A stretch of 64,000 bases of DNA from Hyposmocoma kahamanoa (Eukaryota > Arthropoda > Insecta > Lepidoptera > Cosmopterigidae), in NCBI RefSeq assembly GCF_003589595.1, contig NW_020654289.1:3969047-4033046 (forward strand), written 5' to 3'. Position numbers and translations under genes: made by a program. The notes under the pieces were generated by a model that saw only the letters and a list, made by a program, of their open reading frames with translations, was not told the DNA's origin and did not search any database. This document shows, piece by piece, positions 20,515 through 29,705 of the stretch. Position 1 is the stretch's first letter; the number at the start of each line of letters is the position of its first letter.

Positions 20515-20855
20515 TTATCATCAATGGTGCTGATGGGGCTTCCGTGGAGGTGTAGTGCATCGGGGATGTTTGCCGAGGCTCAGATGGACGGTTTCATGGC
20601 CATCGTGAGGAAAAGGTGTGCATCTGCGCTAAGGCGCCTCCGTGATAGCTCCAACGGCATCCTGTGAGTGTTTAAAGATCGGTGGGACTCGCCACTCCTG
20701 CGTAGGTGGATAGAGCTCCACACTATCTTAAATGTATAAGTAGTCTTTTAAATTATATTAATATTAATACTAACACTAGTTCTTAAGTTGTTTGGTTTAC
20801 TAACTCTATATGGATTTTATCTGAAATAAATATTTGAATTGAATTGAATTGAAAT
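20515..20855 (+). mobile_element. LINE family Q, 3' end
   Basis: The frame to about 20667 reads MGLPWRCSASGMFAEAQMD and RKRCASALRRLRDSSN, the C-terminus of a non-LTR reverse transcriptase also found at 29168-29440 (minus). The 3' untranslated part ends TATCTGAAATAAATATTTG, then TTGAA repeats (20835-20852). The clade is not assigned. Confidence 0.7.
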
Positions 20856-21882
20856 CAAACCAGCAGTATGAGAAAATGTATAAACTGTTGACCATGACAT
20901 CTATAGTCGAGTGGCATTATGTTATTCAAAACAGTCTAACGTCTTTGATACTTTTAAGGTACTGTAAAGTCCCAACCAACATAAAACCATCATATAATGT
21001 AAAACCATAATAAAATCTAATAACAGAGCAACTTTCATAACGTAATCAACGTTCATGTATCATCAAAAAAGGACACCACTCATGGGTGAATTAGCTGTGT
21101 TGCCCGTGTTAGCCAACATGTTCGCTATTTACCAACATATCACCCGACTTTTAAAGTAAAATGTCGGAATGTCAGTTGGCATGTTTGTTGTTGTTGGCCA
21201 GCATATTCGGTAATGAATGTGCTGCTTAACTTCCTCTCTTTTGTAACTTACACCGCATTGTTAACAAAGTTACACGGTGAATTCATACCAGTATACTGGC
21301 AACTTTTAACTGGCCAGATGCGCCCCTCCCCGGGGTATGAGTCTGATTTGTTTTTAGATTAATACGGGGTGGGAAACTTTTTGTTTTTTCCACGGATTCT
21401 TACACGAATAGCTGTGCTCGCAGACGTAAGACAAACAGTATCCGTTTTTTTAGTCGGAGAAAAAGGACAGTAGGATTCGGGTAAATAACGTATATTTCAA
21501 ATAGTAAATCCATAACAGATCTGTGAGTGCTTAATCAATTCTCAGCAGCTTTGATTGTCTGAGGAAAATTAAATACATAAAATAAATATTACACGTTAAT
21601 CTGTCCATCAATAGTCGGTTACGAGCACTCAGTAGTAAAAACCGACAAATTGCCGCCCGTGTGCATTGGGACGTTGAAAAAATCGATAAAAAAGTAGGTC
21701 ACCGATAAACGGTCGTATGTGCGTCCGATAATCGGCCTACAAAACGCCTAACGTGTGTGAATACCATAGATGTAACTTTTTATGGGTAAAGGTCGCTTTG
21801 GAATTAAATATTAGGCAATATTACAAAGAATTGCCCATCGGAAAACTTTCAATGTCGACTACGACATTTCTAGACATTATAG
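20856..21882. other. Nothing recognised
   Basis: No gene. 21080-21240 has repeated GTTGGC/GCCAAC and AACATGTT words that may be a decayed inverted repeat; boundaries could not be set. Confidence 0.35.
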
Positions 21883-21890
21883 GCTGGCCC

Positions 21891-22177
21891 CATTGACTTA
21901 CAAATAAATAGACGACGGGTCTAATACAAAAACCACGAAAAAAATGTCCCAAGTCAACCTATTTAAACGTAGTGACATGTAAAGGAATATGAAAAAGCTA
22001 AAACGTTGAATTTAAATTGTAATGTCATCGCAGTACTGTCTAATTTTGCTTGCTTCGCTGTCAGTCGAACAAACGAAGACTAAAGCGTGAATGACGCTCT
22101 GTATACGATTTTAACGCCCTATAAGTTCGGACACTTTTTAGCGCGGACCCGATGTCCATATTTGTGGCTGTGCCGCG
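21891..22177. mobile_element. Family D hAT-like MITE, longer copy 3
   Basis: It starts CATTGACTTACAA and is flanked by GCTGGCCC at 21883-21890 and 22178-22185 (8-bp target duplication). It carries about 60 bp absent from copies 1 and 2, around AAACGTAGTGACATG and TCTAATTTTGCTTGCTTCG, so it is nearer the parental form. Its right terminus is diverged (TTTGTGGCTGTGCCGCG). Confidence 0.8.
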
Positions 22178-22185
22178 GCTGGCCC

Positions 22186-22770
22186 ATTCTTTTTTCTGAA
22201 GAGATTTTCTTATATTCTTATTACCACACTGCAAGTGCCATAAAATGTATTCACCAATCACATGACTTTAATATCACTTGTAATCTAATTCGAAATAAAT
22301 TTAAACTGTCCAATTGCTGACGTGTATTTCTGTGAACAGATTCCTAATACATTTTTCATGGCATTAGAGTGTAGACATATCAATATCATTTCATTATATC
22401 CGACTGTTGTGGGGTCACAATACATTTACTCAAACATACATAATTTCATTAAGAAAGAAGATGTTCACAATGTTATGAGAACTCATGGTACCACGATGTC
22501 ATTAAACTAAGGTAAACGATTCTTTTGTGGGGAACTGTTTTCCAGAGAATATTTATTAAGATTATCATTTCTTAAGTTTGAAACGTGCATAATGAGTATT
22601 TTAATTGAAAGTTATGTTACAGAAAGTCCACACAAATTTGATTCAAAGTGTATTCCATAGCATTTAATTTTGTTTGAAAACTACCTCTAGAGTTTCTTGC
22701 TCGTTCTTCTCAGGGAAGTTAGCACACTGAATGAACAGTGCTTAAAAATGACGTTTTCAAGTGTTTATTT
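22186..22770. other. No gene; a short repeated motif
   Basis: CTCTAGAGTTTCTTGCTCGT and TCTTCTCAGGGAA (22687-22720) recur inverted at 31326-31358 (TTCCCCTGAGAAGAACAAG, GAAACTCTAGGGG). This probably marks another dispersed repeat. The open frame 22087-22320 begins inside the MITE and is not a gene. Confidence 0.4.
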
Positions 22771-23187
22771 TTAACCAATTTTAAAAAAAGGCTCTCAATT
22801 CGACTTCAAAAAAGAAGTTTTATTGTGTTTATGTTACGCGATAAATCCAGTACTTGTGAACCGACTTTCATAATTTTTTTTTTGTTGGAAAGAGGGTAGT
22901 GGTCCCATTTCATTTTGAAGAAAATCATCCACCTCTAAAGTTGGCTTATCACGCATGAACATTCATTTTTATAAATAGCGCCTAAATTTTACTTAATGAG
23001 CAATTATTTTGATGGTTGATTTTGCTATTGTCTAATTCAAGGTGTTTTTCTCTCAATATACTTTGAGTAGTGAGAACCGATTTTTATTATCTCCAGGGTC
23101 AAGTCCTGTATAGTGGCGTAAAACGTAAAACTTAGCAAATAGACGTAATTCCACGTACTTTTGAGGTCGGTTTTTTTTAGTACTCAG
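22771..23187 (+). repeat. Family A repeat, copy 4 (long form)
   Basis: Starts TTAACCAATTTTAAAAAAAG, includes GTTACGCGATAAATCC, TTGTTGGAAAGAGGGTAG, ATTTTTATAAATAGCGCC, ACTTTGAGTAGTGAGAACCG and TTTTGAGGTCGG, and ends TTTTTTTTAGTACTCAG. It has the extra middle block found in copies 7, 11, 12 and 13. Confidence 0.85.
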
Positions 23188-23425
23188 ATTATTGTGTGTA
23201 CGTTACGCGTTTACTCCGGCGTCACACGATTTGTGAACCTATTTTGATGAACATTTTATTGTTGGAAAGTGGATACTTCAGTGTCAATTAAATTTGAAGA
23301 AATATTCCACTTCCAAGTATGGCAAATTAGGGAATTAATTCGTTGTCGCGCACTTTGTCAATGTGATGTAATTCCAATAAAAAAGCCGAAACAAACTTTG
23401 GAGATCGGTATTTTTACATAAAAAT
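23188..23425 (+). repeat. Family A repeat, copy 5 (partial)
   Basis: Directly follows copy 4: GTACGTTACGCG, GATTTGTGAACC, TTGTTGGAAAGTGG, AAATTTGAAGAAATATTCC and GAGATCGGTATTTTT. The left end and middle are missing. Confidence 0.65.
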
Positions 23426-23859
23426 GTTTTAAATATACCGACGGAATATATGATTTTTTTGATTTTGATTTTAGTCTCGATCGAAAGAAGTTATCTTTTT
23501 CAATTTTTCAGGTATATTTGTCCCGAGGCTATCTTCAAATCTTTTACAAGCACGTAGCGATTATGTGTGTTATGTAATAGTCACTGGCGGAATTCCGGGC
23601 AGGTCCGTCGCGACCTCTTTATCATAATTCCGGCTATATCGCGCCGCTGTCAAACAATACACAATATTATTGGGTTCACAGGCCCACATGTTTTATGTAT
23701 GAACGGTCCTGAACGCACTTCGTGTTCGGGTTTAGGCTCGGGGTTGGCTGGAGTGGAAACGCCTTAGATTAGGTTTATTACGTAACGGACTGTGTGTTCA
23801 ACTAAATCTCATTTTACTATATACAAACTGGATAAAATTTCAGTTTTGTTGTTGTTGTT
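23426..23859. other. Nothing recognised
   Basis: The open frame 23567-23767 resembles no protein I know. A GTT run at 23845-23860 precedes the SINE. Confidence 0.35.
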
Positions 23860-23868
23860 GACGCCCAG

Positions 23869-24091
23869 TGCCGTGGTAACCTAATGATAAGTCCTATCAC
23901 TTCTCAAGCAAAGGCCGTAGGTTCGAATCCCAGAGATTTACCATGAGTTTTTCGGAAAACATCATGAAACCTGCATGTCACGTGAAAATGTGTAAAGTCC
24001 CCAACCAGCATTGGACCAGCGTGGTGGACTATGCCCTAAACCCTTACCTGAGAAGAGAATCGCGCCCGTGACTTGTAAATGGGTTGATGAT
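23869..24091 (+). repeat. SINE family K, copy 1, with target duplication
   Basis: The head reads TGCCGTGGTAACCTAATGAT (box A region) and has box B GGTTCGAATCC at 23920-23930. The body includes TTTACCATGAGTTTTTCGG and CAGCATTGGACCAGCGTGGT, ending AATGGGTTGATGATGA, the trinucleotide-type end used by RTE LINEs. GACGCCCAG occurs at 23860-23868 and 24092-24100, a 9-bp target duplication. Mobilisation by an RTE enzyme is inferred from the shared tail. Confidence 0.85.
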
Positions 24092-24230
24092 GACGCCCAG
24101 GGGCAGTCTGAGAAGAAACAAACTTTTTTAATTTTTTTTCTGGTCTAAGTGTTCTAGGTAGTGCCAAAAACTTTATAATAGCTAGGTTCCTAGATTGTTA
24201 GTTTTTCGTTAAATTATATAGTTCCAACAG

Positions 24231-24412
24231 ATGAAATTACAGGCACATGGGAATTATCAACTTGTGTCTCAGTGTGACGGGCGCAGTGGCAGTGCCCTTC
24301 AGACCTTTGCGATTTAAAGCTCTGAGTGGCACTGCAATTGTTATGGACAGGCGTGTAGCTTACCATCAAGCGCACGACTCGTTCGTTCCGTCACTTGATG
24401 TTATAAAAAAAA
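24231..24412 (-). repeat. Family C repeat, copy 6
   Basis: GATGAAATTACAGGCACATG, TCAACTTGTGTCTCAG, GGCAGTGCCCTTCAGACC, AAGCTCTGAGTGGCACTGC and ATGGACAGGCGTGTAGC, with a poly(A)-like end at 24406. The GCAGTAATG hairpin end is missing. Confidence 0.8.
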
Positions 24413-24790
24413 TAAAAAATATTACATGGGTCCAAAAACTCTTAATTTTCGCCCAATATTTTCAGTTTGTACAATTTTCTGCGTACTTTAAAAAACTACG
24501 ATAATCTGTAACTCGTCATCCAAATATTATATGGACAACAAAACCAATAACAATTAAATTACATTCTTATCTATTAATATTAATAATATACCGCTGAAAA
24601 ATGTATAAATAAGTTAATAAAGTTAACATTAAAATAATCTACACACATCAAAAAAAGTTTGCGATCACTTCGAAAAACTGAAATCTTTTTTGTTACTGTA
24701 GATTATATTATGATTTTTTCTTCTTTTTAGATTCTTTATTTAAAAATAAATTAGAACATAAAACAATGACCCCGTTCAATTGTTTTTTCA

Positions 24791-24826
24791 TATAAAAAGG
24801 CTTTCAGTCCTAGCTTACGCTCATTC
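24791..24826 (+). promoter_or_regulatory. TATA box and arthropod initiator for the transposase
   Basis: TATAAAAA begins at 24791 and TCATTC, a fit to the arthropod initiator TCAKTY, at 24821, exactly 30 bp downstream. This would give a 5' leader of roughly 70 nt before the ATG at 24893. A second TCAGTC at 24804 is too close to the TATA box to be preferred. Confidence 0.55.
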
Positions 24827-24892
24827 AGAAATCTGATTTAGTCAATTATAAGCGATTCAAGATATTTTTCGCGGAAAGTTGTGATTGAAAAA

Positions 24893-25924
24893 ATGCCAAG
24901 AGGATTATCAGAGGTTTTACGAGCTAGAATAGTAACTTTGAGGGAAGAAGGATACACCACGAGAGTAATAGCACGCAGACTTGCTATATCCCAATCCTGT
25001 GTCGTGGCTACGTTGCAGAGGTATCACGGAATGGGCAATTTAGCTGACCGACCCCGCAGCGGTCGCCCAACTGTTTTGACAGCTGCCCAAAAGCGCTATA
25101 TTAGATTGCTGGCAGCCCGTGATCCAACAATCAACGCCACTAAAAAAAAAGCAGAAGTCAGGGCCGCCTCTGGGCTTGAAGTTAACACGCAGACCGTTCG
25201 CAATTGCTTGCACCAGGCTGGATTACGTGCACGGAGGTCTTGGCGAGCTCCGCTCAATTCCCGGCAACGTCAACAACGAAGATTGCAGTGGGCTAGACTT
25301 CGGCAAGATGAAGAAGGTGAGGACGAAAACATTTGGCAAAACTGTCTCTTCGTTGACGAATCCCGAATCAGCACTCATCCAGATAACCGACGTGTCCGTG
25401 TCTGGAGAAGACCAGGCGACCGTGAAAGACAAAGAACTGCCACTGGAACAGTTCATCAAGGCGGAAAATCGGTGTCCTTTTGGGGTGGCATTATGATTGG
25501 AGCTAGAACGCCTTTGATCCCATATCGGGGCTTCATGACAGCAGACATGTACAAAGCAGTTGCTATTGATGATATCGTCAGACCATTCCGAGTAAACCAT
25601 GGGCCCCAATTTGTACTGGTCGATGATAATGCGTCCGCACATCGAGCTCAACGAGTCAATACTGCTCTTCAAGAATACGATATCACACGATTAGACTGGC
25701 CTGCCGGCTCGCCCGACTTAAACCCAATAGAGCACGCGTGGGATGCTCTTAAACGAGCAGTATGGAACCGTGAGCCACGTCCCCAGACAGTTCCAGAGCT
25801 CAGGGAAGCCGCTATTGAAGAATGGGATAGGTTACCCCAGGAAATGCTGGATAACTTGATCCTCAGCATGCCCAGGAGGATCTTCGCATGTATTCGAGCC
25901 AGGGGAGGAGTTATTTTATATTGA
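24893..25924 (+). CDS. Tc1-family DD34E transposase
   Basis: This enzyme would bind the inverted repeats and cut and paste the element into TA sites in the nucleus. The first ATG is at 24893 and the TGA at 25922-25924, giving 343 residues, normal for Tc1 transposases. Residues 5-50 and 60-112 fit the paired helix-turn-helix DNA-binding domain, with a GRPR-like linker (RPRSGRP, 53-59) between. The catalytic triad is D155 (FVDES), D245 (VDDNASAHRA) and E280 (SPDLNPIEHAW), with 34 residues between the last two, hence DD34E. FWGGI (196-200) is also typical. The active-site neighbourhood reads DESRI rather than the more usual DESRF. No stops or frameshifts; an upstream in-frame GTG at 24881 is not needed. 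Activity is plausible but unproven. Confidence 0.95.
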   Translation: MPRGLSEVLRARIVTLREEGYTTRVIARRLAISQSCVVATLQRYHGMGNLADRPRSGRPTVLTAAQKRYIRLLAARDPTINATKKKAEVRAASGLEVNTQTVRNCLHQAGLRARRSWRAPLNSRQRQQRRLQWARLRQDEEGEDENIWQNCLFVDESRISTHPDNRRVRVWRRPGDRERQRTATGTVHQGGKSVSFWGGIMIGARTPLIPYRGFMTADMYKAVAIDDIVRPFRVNHGPQFVLVDDNASAHRAQRVNTALQEYDITRLDWPAGSPDLNPIEHAWDALKRAVWNREPRPQTVPELREAAIEEWDRLPQEMLDNLILSMPRRIFACIRARGGVILY

Positions 25925-25940
25925 ATTCACACCTTTTAAT

Positions 25941-25946
25941 AATAAA
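25941..25946 (+). terminator. Poly(A) signal of the transposase
   Basis: AATAAA lies 17 bp after the TGA stop and is followed by the T/G-rich TTGTTGTTTAAG. Confidence 0.6.
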
Positions 25947-26300
25947 TTGTTGTTTAAGTTTAATTAAACAGTCTTTTTCTTTCTATGAAATTTCTATCAC
26001 TATTACATTATGATTAATGGCTCAATTTTTTAAAATAAATAATAAAAAATAGTTTTATATTTTAATTTCAAACAGGGTATTCCTATTTAAAGAAAGCATA
26101 CAACATAGATTTTTTCTTGATAAAGTTAAATTTAAAGAATTATAGGAGCTTATGCTATTGATCGCAAACTTTTTTTGATGTGTGTAGCTGCAAATTTCTA
26201 CTGAACTTTGTCTGAAACTTTAGCTCTTTAACTCATAGTAATTGATTTTTATCAAGTATATATTTTTAATCACTGAAGGGTATTAAGCACTATTTTATAA

Positions 26301-26499
26301 TAATAATAACGCACACACTCAACATAGTCCCGCACTAGGGGAACCCTGTGTCGCGGGTGCCATTGACACACACGTAGACAACCACAAATTATTGGGTGTA
26401 ATTTGTGGTTGTCTACTCACGAAAAAATAAATGTAGACCATACAAATATTTCTTTCGGCGCGGGAATCGAACCTGGGACCTCTGCATGGCAGTCCGGAC
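26301..26499 (-). repeat. SINE family B, copy 5, with internal snapback
   Basis: AATAACGCACACACTCAACA, AGTCCCGCACTAGGG and CGGGAATCGAACCTGGGACC identify the family; the head stops at CAGTCCGG. A 43-bp inverted duplication sits where other copies read AATTACACCCAAACTC. Confidence 0.85.
26374..26416. repeat. Perfect 18-bp snapback inside SINE B
   Basis: GTAGACAACCACAAATTA (26374-26391) and TAATTTGTGGTTGTCTAC (26399-26416) are exact complements with the loop TTGGGTG. In other copies the left arm is followed by CACCCAAACTCACGAG; here an inverted copy of the preceding stretch replaces CACCCAAA before CTCACGA. A template switch explains this better than independent insertion. Confidence 0.85.
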
Positions 26500-26639
26500 G
26501 GACGGAGATTGTACATCAGGATTTATTTTTGTTAATTTCTTTCGAAATACAACTTTCATTCGTATCCTAAAAATAAGAAAACAATTATCTGAAAGTTTTT
26601 TAACGCCAAATATTTCTATTTGAAAATTATACGAAGTAT

Positions 26640-26867
26640 CATTGACTTACAAATAAATGGACGACGGGTCTAATACAAAAACCACGAAAAAAATGTCCCA
26701 AGTCAACCTATTCGAAATTTAAATTGTAATGTCATCGCAGTATCGCGCTGTCAGTAGAACAAATGAAGACTAAAGCGGAGTTTGGCGCTCTGTATACGAT
26801 TTTAGCGCCTTACAAGTGCGGACACTTTTTAGCGCGGACCCGACGTCCATATAATTGTAAGTCAATG
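26640..26867. mobile_element. Family D hAT-like MITE, copy 2 (cleanest)
   Basis: CATTGACTTACAA and TTGTAAGTCAATG are perfect 13-bp inverted ends. CGAAGTAT flanks at 26632-26639 and 26868-26875 form an 8-bp target duplication. At 228 bp with no frame, it must rely on a transposase elsewhere. It is indistinguishable by eye from copy 1 in the interior. Confidence 0.9.
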
Positions 26868-26875
26868 CGAAGTAT

Positions 26876-27191
26876 ATATAAAAGTTAACCCCTCAGACAA
26901 AAGTGAGTAGTCTAATCTGATTTTAATGAAAATTGCATATTATCACAAGTATCCCGAACTTTTGATTTCGATGTTTTGGGATGGTTAGGATGAGTATAGA
27001 ATTTGTTCAAAGATGGTAAATTAAGGAACAATTAGTCTTCGTATCTGTATTTTGTGTTCGTTTATTTGCCGGTAACAAAACTGAGATACAATTGGGTGCC
27101 AGATTTCTACAAAGAGACTTGTCCATACGTACTCATATTGATGGAAATGTTTATTTATAAAAAATGTAAGAAAAATATGAAAATTAACTAT
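26876..27191. other. Nothing recognised
   Basis: AT-rich spacer; the frame at 27054-27254 runs into a family A copy and is not a gene. Confidence 0.4.
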
Positions 27192-27400
27192 TTTTTAGCC
27201 GACTTCAAAAGCAAAAGGAGGAGGTTCTCAATTCGATTGTATTTTTATTTGTGAACCGATTTTGGATGATTCTTTATTGTTGAAAAAAGGGTTTTAGATA
27301 ACCCTAGTATTGGTGCCATTTAAATTTGAAGAAAATATTCCACCTCCAAGGGTGCCAAACTATGGGATGAAATCTGGTTTCACGCACTTAATTTTTTATA
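27192..27400 (+). repeat. Family A repeat, copy 6 (partial)
   Basis: TTAGCCGACTTCAAAAGC, GGAGGAGGTTCTCAATTCGA, GTGAACCGATTTTGGATG, AATATTCCACCTCCAAGG. The right end is missing. Confidence 0.7.
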
Positions 27401-27429
27401 AAAAAGTTATTCTTATTCAGATCTAATTT

Positions 27430-27478
27430 GCGTATATTTGTTTTTTCTAACAAACCAACGTTTGGGGCTCTTTATAAG
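27430..27478 (+). repeat. Family F fragment
   Basis: GCGTATATTTGTTTTTTCTA, ACAAACCAACGTTTGGGGCT and CTTTATAAG match the start of the family F arm (compare 34978-35020). Confidence 0.6.
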
Positions 27479-27495
27479 ACTCAAAATTATTTTTT

Positions 27496-27590
27496 TTTAG
27501 CCCTGCACTAGGGAAGACCTCTATCGCGGGTGCCACGAACACACAAATAGAAACCATAAAGTACACCCAAACCCACAAGAGAAATATACA
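27496..27590 (-). repeat. SINE family B, copy 6 (fragment)
   Basis: TTAGCCCTGCACTAGGGAAG, TATCGCGGGTGCCACG, ACACCCAAACCCACAAGAG. Only the 3' half on the minus strand remains. Confidence 0.65.
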
Positions 27591-28329
27591 CCAACTTAAA
27601 TACCTCGGTAGCTATGTCAATTAACACTGGGATAGCGTACAAGAATAATCCAAAGAATGGTTGAAGAATCGGAGAAACTGTTCCACCGTAGCACACGATC
27701 CCTCTATCGTGCGACAGCTCAAAAATGAGAACATCCACGGTCGTCGCCAAACTTCGTAGAGAAGCGGCATGCTAAGAATAAGATATAAAAAATTACCGGT
27801 AAGACTTTAAGGTGACAGAAATCGCCTCGGTGACCGAGACGACAATTTTGTATTTTTTGCTGTTAAAGGTAAGTTTACTGTTAATGTGGACCATTGAATT
27901 GTCTAAAAATAAAGACACTTCATTTCATCATTTTTATTTGCAATAACAAATGGGAAAAAGAGCTTGAAATTATGCTTAACGTTTTAAGTAAAACACAAGG
28001 TGATTTGTCAGTTTTTTAGAAATTAACATAAGCCTAAGCATATAGAAAGTAGTGTATAAATGTGCAGACACAGATACTACAGAACCTAGCGTTTACGAAG
28101 TTCATAACAACGATATTTTTGGTACGAAAATGAGAGTTCAAACTTTGCGCACTTTACCATACAAAACCATTTATCAAGGTTCTGAGGAAGGTTAATGAGT
28201 GTTTATTTCCATTTTGCGACCACTAAAAACCATTTCATACGCATCACACACGTTCACAAAAAAAAATGGCTGTCTAAATTTTATAAAAAGGATACAAATA
28301 CTATATTAAACTTTTATTTCAGTTATAAT
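27591..28329. other. Nothing recognised
   Basis: No motif seen; the minus-strand frame 27508-27750 overlaps the SINE fragment and is not a gene. Confidence 0.4.
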
Positions 28330-28460
28330 TATTAATAACAAAGATACTTAGAAAAACTTATTTCGATCCGGCAGGATTTGAACCAGAATACTCAGGTAAT
28401 CCGTGCCAGATGCTCTGCCAATTATCCAGTTTGTTTTTGGTTTTTAACGACTGTAGACTT
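28330..28460 (-). repeat. tRNA-like SINE related to family J
   Basis: On the minus strand GTCGTTAAAAACCAAAAAC (shared with family J) leads into TTGGCAGAGCATCTGGCAC (box A-like) and GGTTCAAATCCTGCCGG (box B). Spacing is close to a tRNA, so a tRNA-derived module is likely. The reading is not a clean cloverleaf, so I do not call a tRNA gene. Confidence 0.5.
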
Positions 28461-28479
28461 CCTTGTGAAGTAGTGCGAG

Positions 28480-28690
28480 CATTGCTGGTGAAATTATATG
28501 CACATGAGACTTGTCAACTTATGTCTCAGATTGACATTTGAGAGTGAGTTGAGAGGCAATGGCAGTGCCCTGTAGATCTTTGGGATTGAAAACTGTAAAG
28601 CTCTGAGTAGCAAATCCAACGGATATGGACAGACGTGTCGCTTACCACCAGGTGCATGACTTATTCGTCCCATCACTTGTATTTATATAA
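28480..28690 (-). repeat. Family C repeat, copy 7
   Basis: GCTGGTGAAATTATATGCAC, GAGACTTGTCAACTTATGTC, GGCAGTGCCCTGTAGATC, ATGGACAGACGTGTCGCTTA and TTCGTCCCATCACTTG match the minus-strand family. Confidence 0.8.
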
Positions 28691-29033
28691 AAAAGTCTTT
28701 TGTTTAGTCGGAAAAAATTCGGACGAAAATTTTCCAATCTCTTTTATTCATATATCTAGACTAAGGATTCCTGATAGACAGTTTTCCATACACCCATCAA
28801 AAAGATTGTAAGAATGAAGGGAACTGTGCATCACTCACGATCCCGATTACGTCTTCGCGGACAGCGCAAGGAAGGGTTCTGTCTGCAAGATAAATTATTC
28901 AAGTTCCATTTTACATTATATTATTATGCGTGAAGTGTTCAATGTAAGTATAATGTCGCTGATCAGTGTTTGACAGAGATTTCAGTCTTATTATTGTTGA
29001 AGATTAAGTTGCCCAACTCCAGTCGCCTGTGAA
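28691..29033. other. Nothing recognised
   Basis: No motif seen. Confidence 0.35.
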
Positions 29034-29705
29034 AATAATAGAATAGAATAGAATAGAATTATTTATTTCGGACCATGATCCATAATAATGTTAGTAATAC
29101 AGTAAATTTTACTTACGTGCTATGGTTAGTACAATACAAAATTACTTAATTTTAGTGAGAAGTGAGTCTAGACCACTACCCTACGCACGTGTAGTTGCAC
29201 CCAATGTAGTTGGTAGGGGCAGTCCAGCCTATTGGCAACAACGGTTAGGATGCTATTAGCGCTGCCGCGTACACGCATCATAAGTGAGGCAGCCTTCTTG
29301 CGCATAATGGCATGAAAGCCATCTGTGTGCGCCTCCGTGAACATGCCGGATGCACTACAGTGTCGCGGCAGCCCCATCAGCATCCTAAAAACGTTGTTAT
29401 ATTGCACCCTTAATGTATTCAGGGTTCTCTGCGTATACTTCACCCACAGGCTGCTTGTGTAAAAGTTTTAGCAATATGCTTTCAATAATGAAATCTTTAC
29501 ATCCTTGGTGCAACGAGCAAACCTGCGGGCGAGCATATTACATCTAACAGACAGGGCCCTTCTCTCCCTCTCCATGTCGGCACTGTCATGCAAGTTATCG
29601 GTTACCCAGTGACCCAGGTACTTAAATTGAGAGACACGACTTATCTCACTACCATAGAGAAACACCGGCGGCACAGTTCCAACAGAACCTGCCTTCTGCA
29701 TGCAT
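29034..29705 (-). mobile_element. LINE family Q, 3' end with RT C-terminus
   Basis: AATAG units (29038-29058) are the complement of a TTCTA-type tail. Upstream on the minus strand are two frames: 29468-29701 with SQFKYLGHWVTDNLHD and RCNMLARRFARC, and 29168-29443 with GLPRHCSASGMFTEAHTDGF and NSILTVVANRLDCPY. These are consecutive parts of the thumb and C-terminus of a non-LTR reverse transcriptase, broken by a frameshift near 29450. The catalytic palm is absent. Confidence 0.8.

Larger units (their letters stand above)
24642..26184 (+). mobile_element. Complete Tc1-type DNA transposon
   Basis: Perfect 26-bp terminal inverted repeats (CACACATC, seven A, GTTTGCGATCA) lie at 24642-24667 and 26159-26184, flanked on both sides by TA (24640-24641 and 26185-26186), the Tc1/mariner target site. 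The 1543-bp interior holds one transposase gene on the plus strand with its own promoter-like and poly(A) signals. Identical ends and an unbroken gene indicate a young, possibly active copy. No second copy or MITE of this element is in the window. Confidence 0.95.

Noticed and set aside
24881..24892. In-frame GTG start 12 bp before the ATG of the Tc1 transposase
   Set aside because: Eukaryotic initiation at GTG is rare; the ATG at 24893 gives a normal-length protein starting MPRG, which fits the family.
25119..25672. Additional genes inside the Tc1 element (open frames on both strands)
   Set aside because: They overlap the transposase in other frames, start internally and lack known motifs; they are shadows of the conserved coding sequence.
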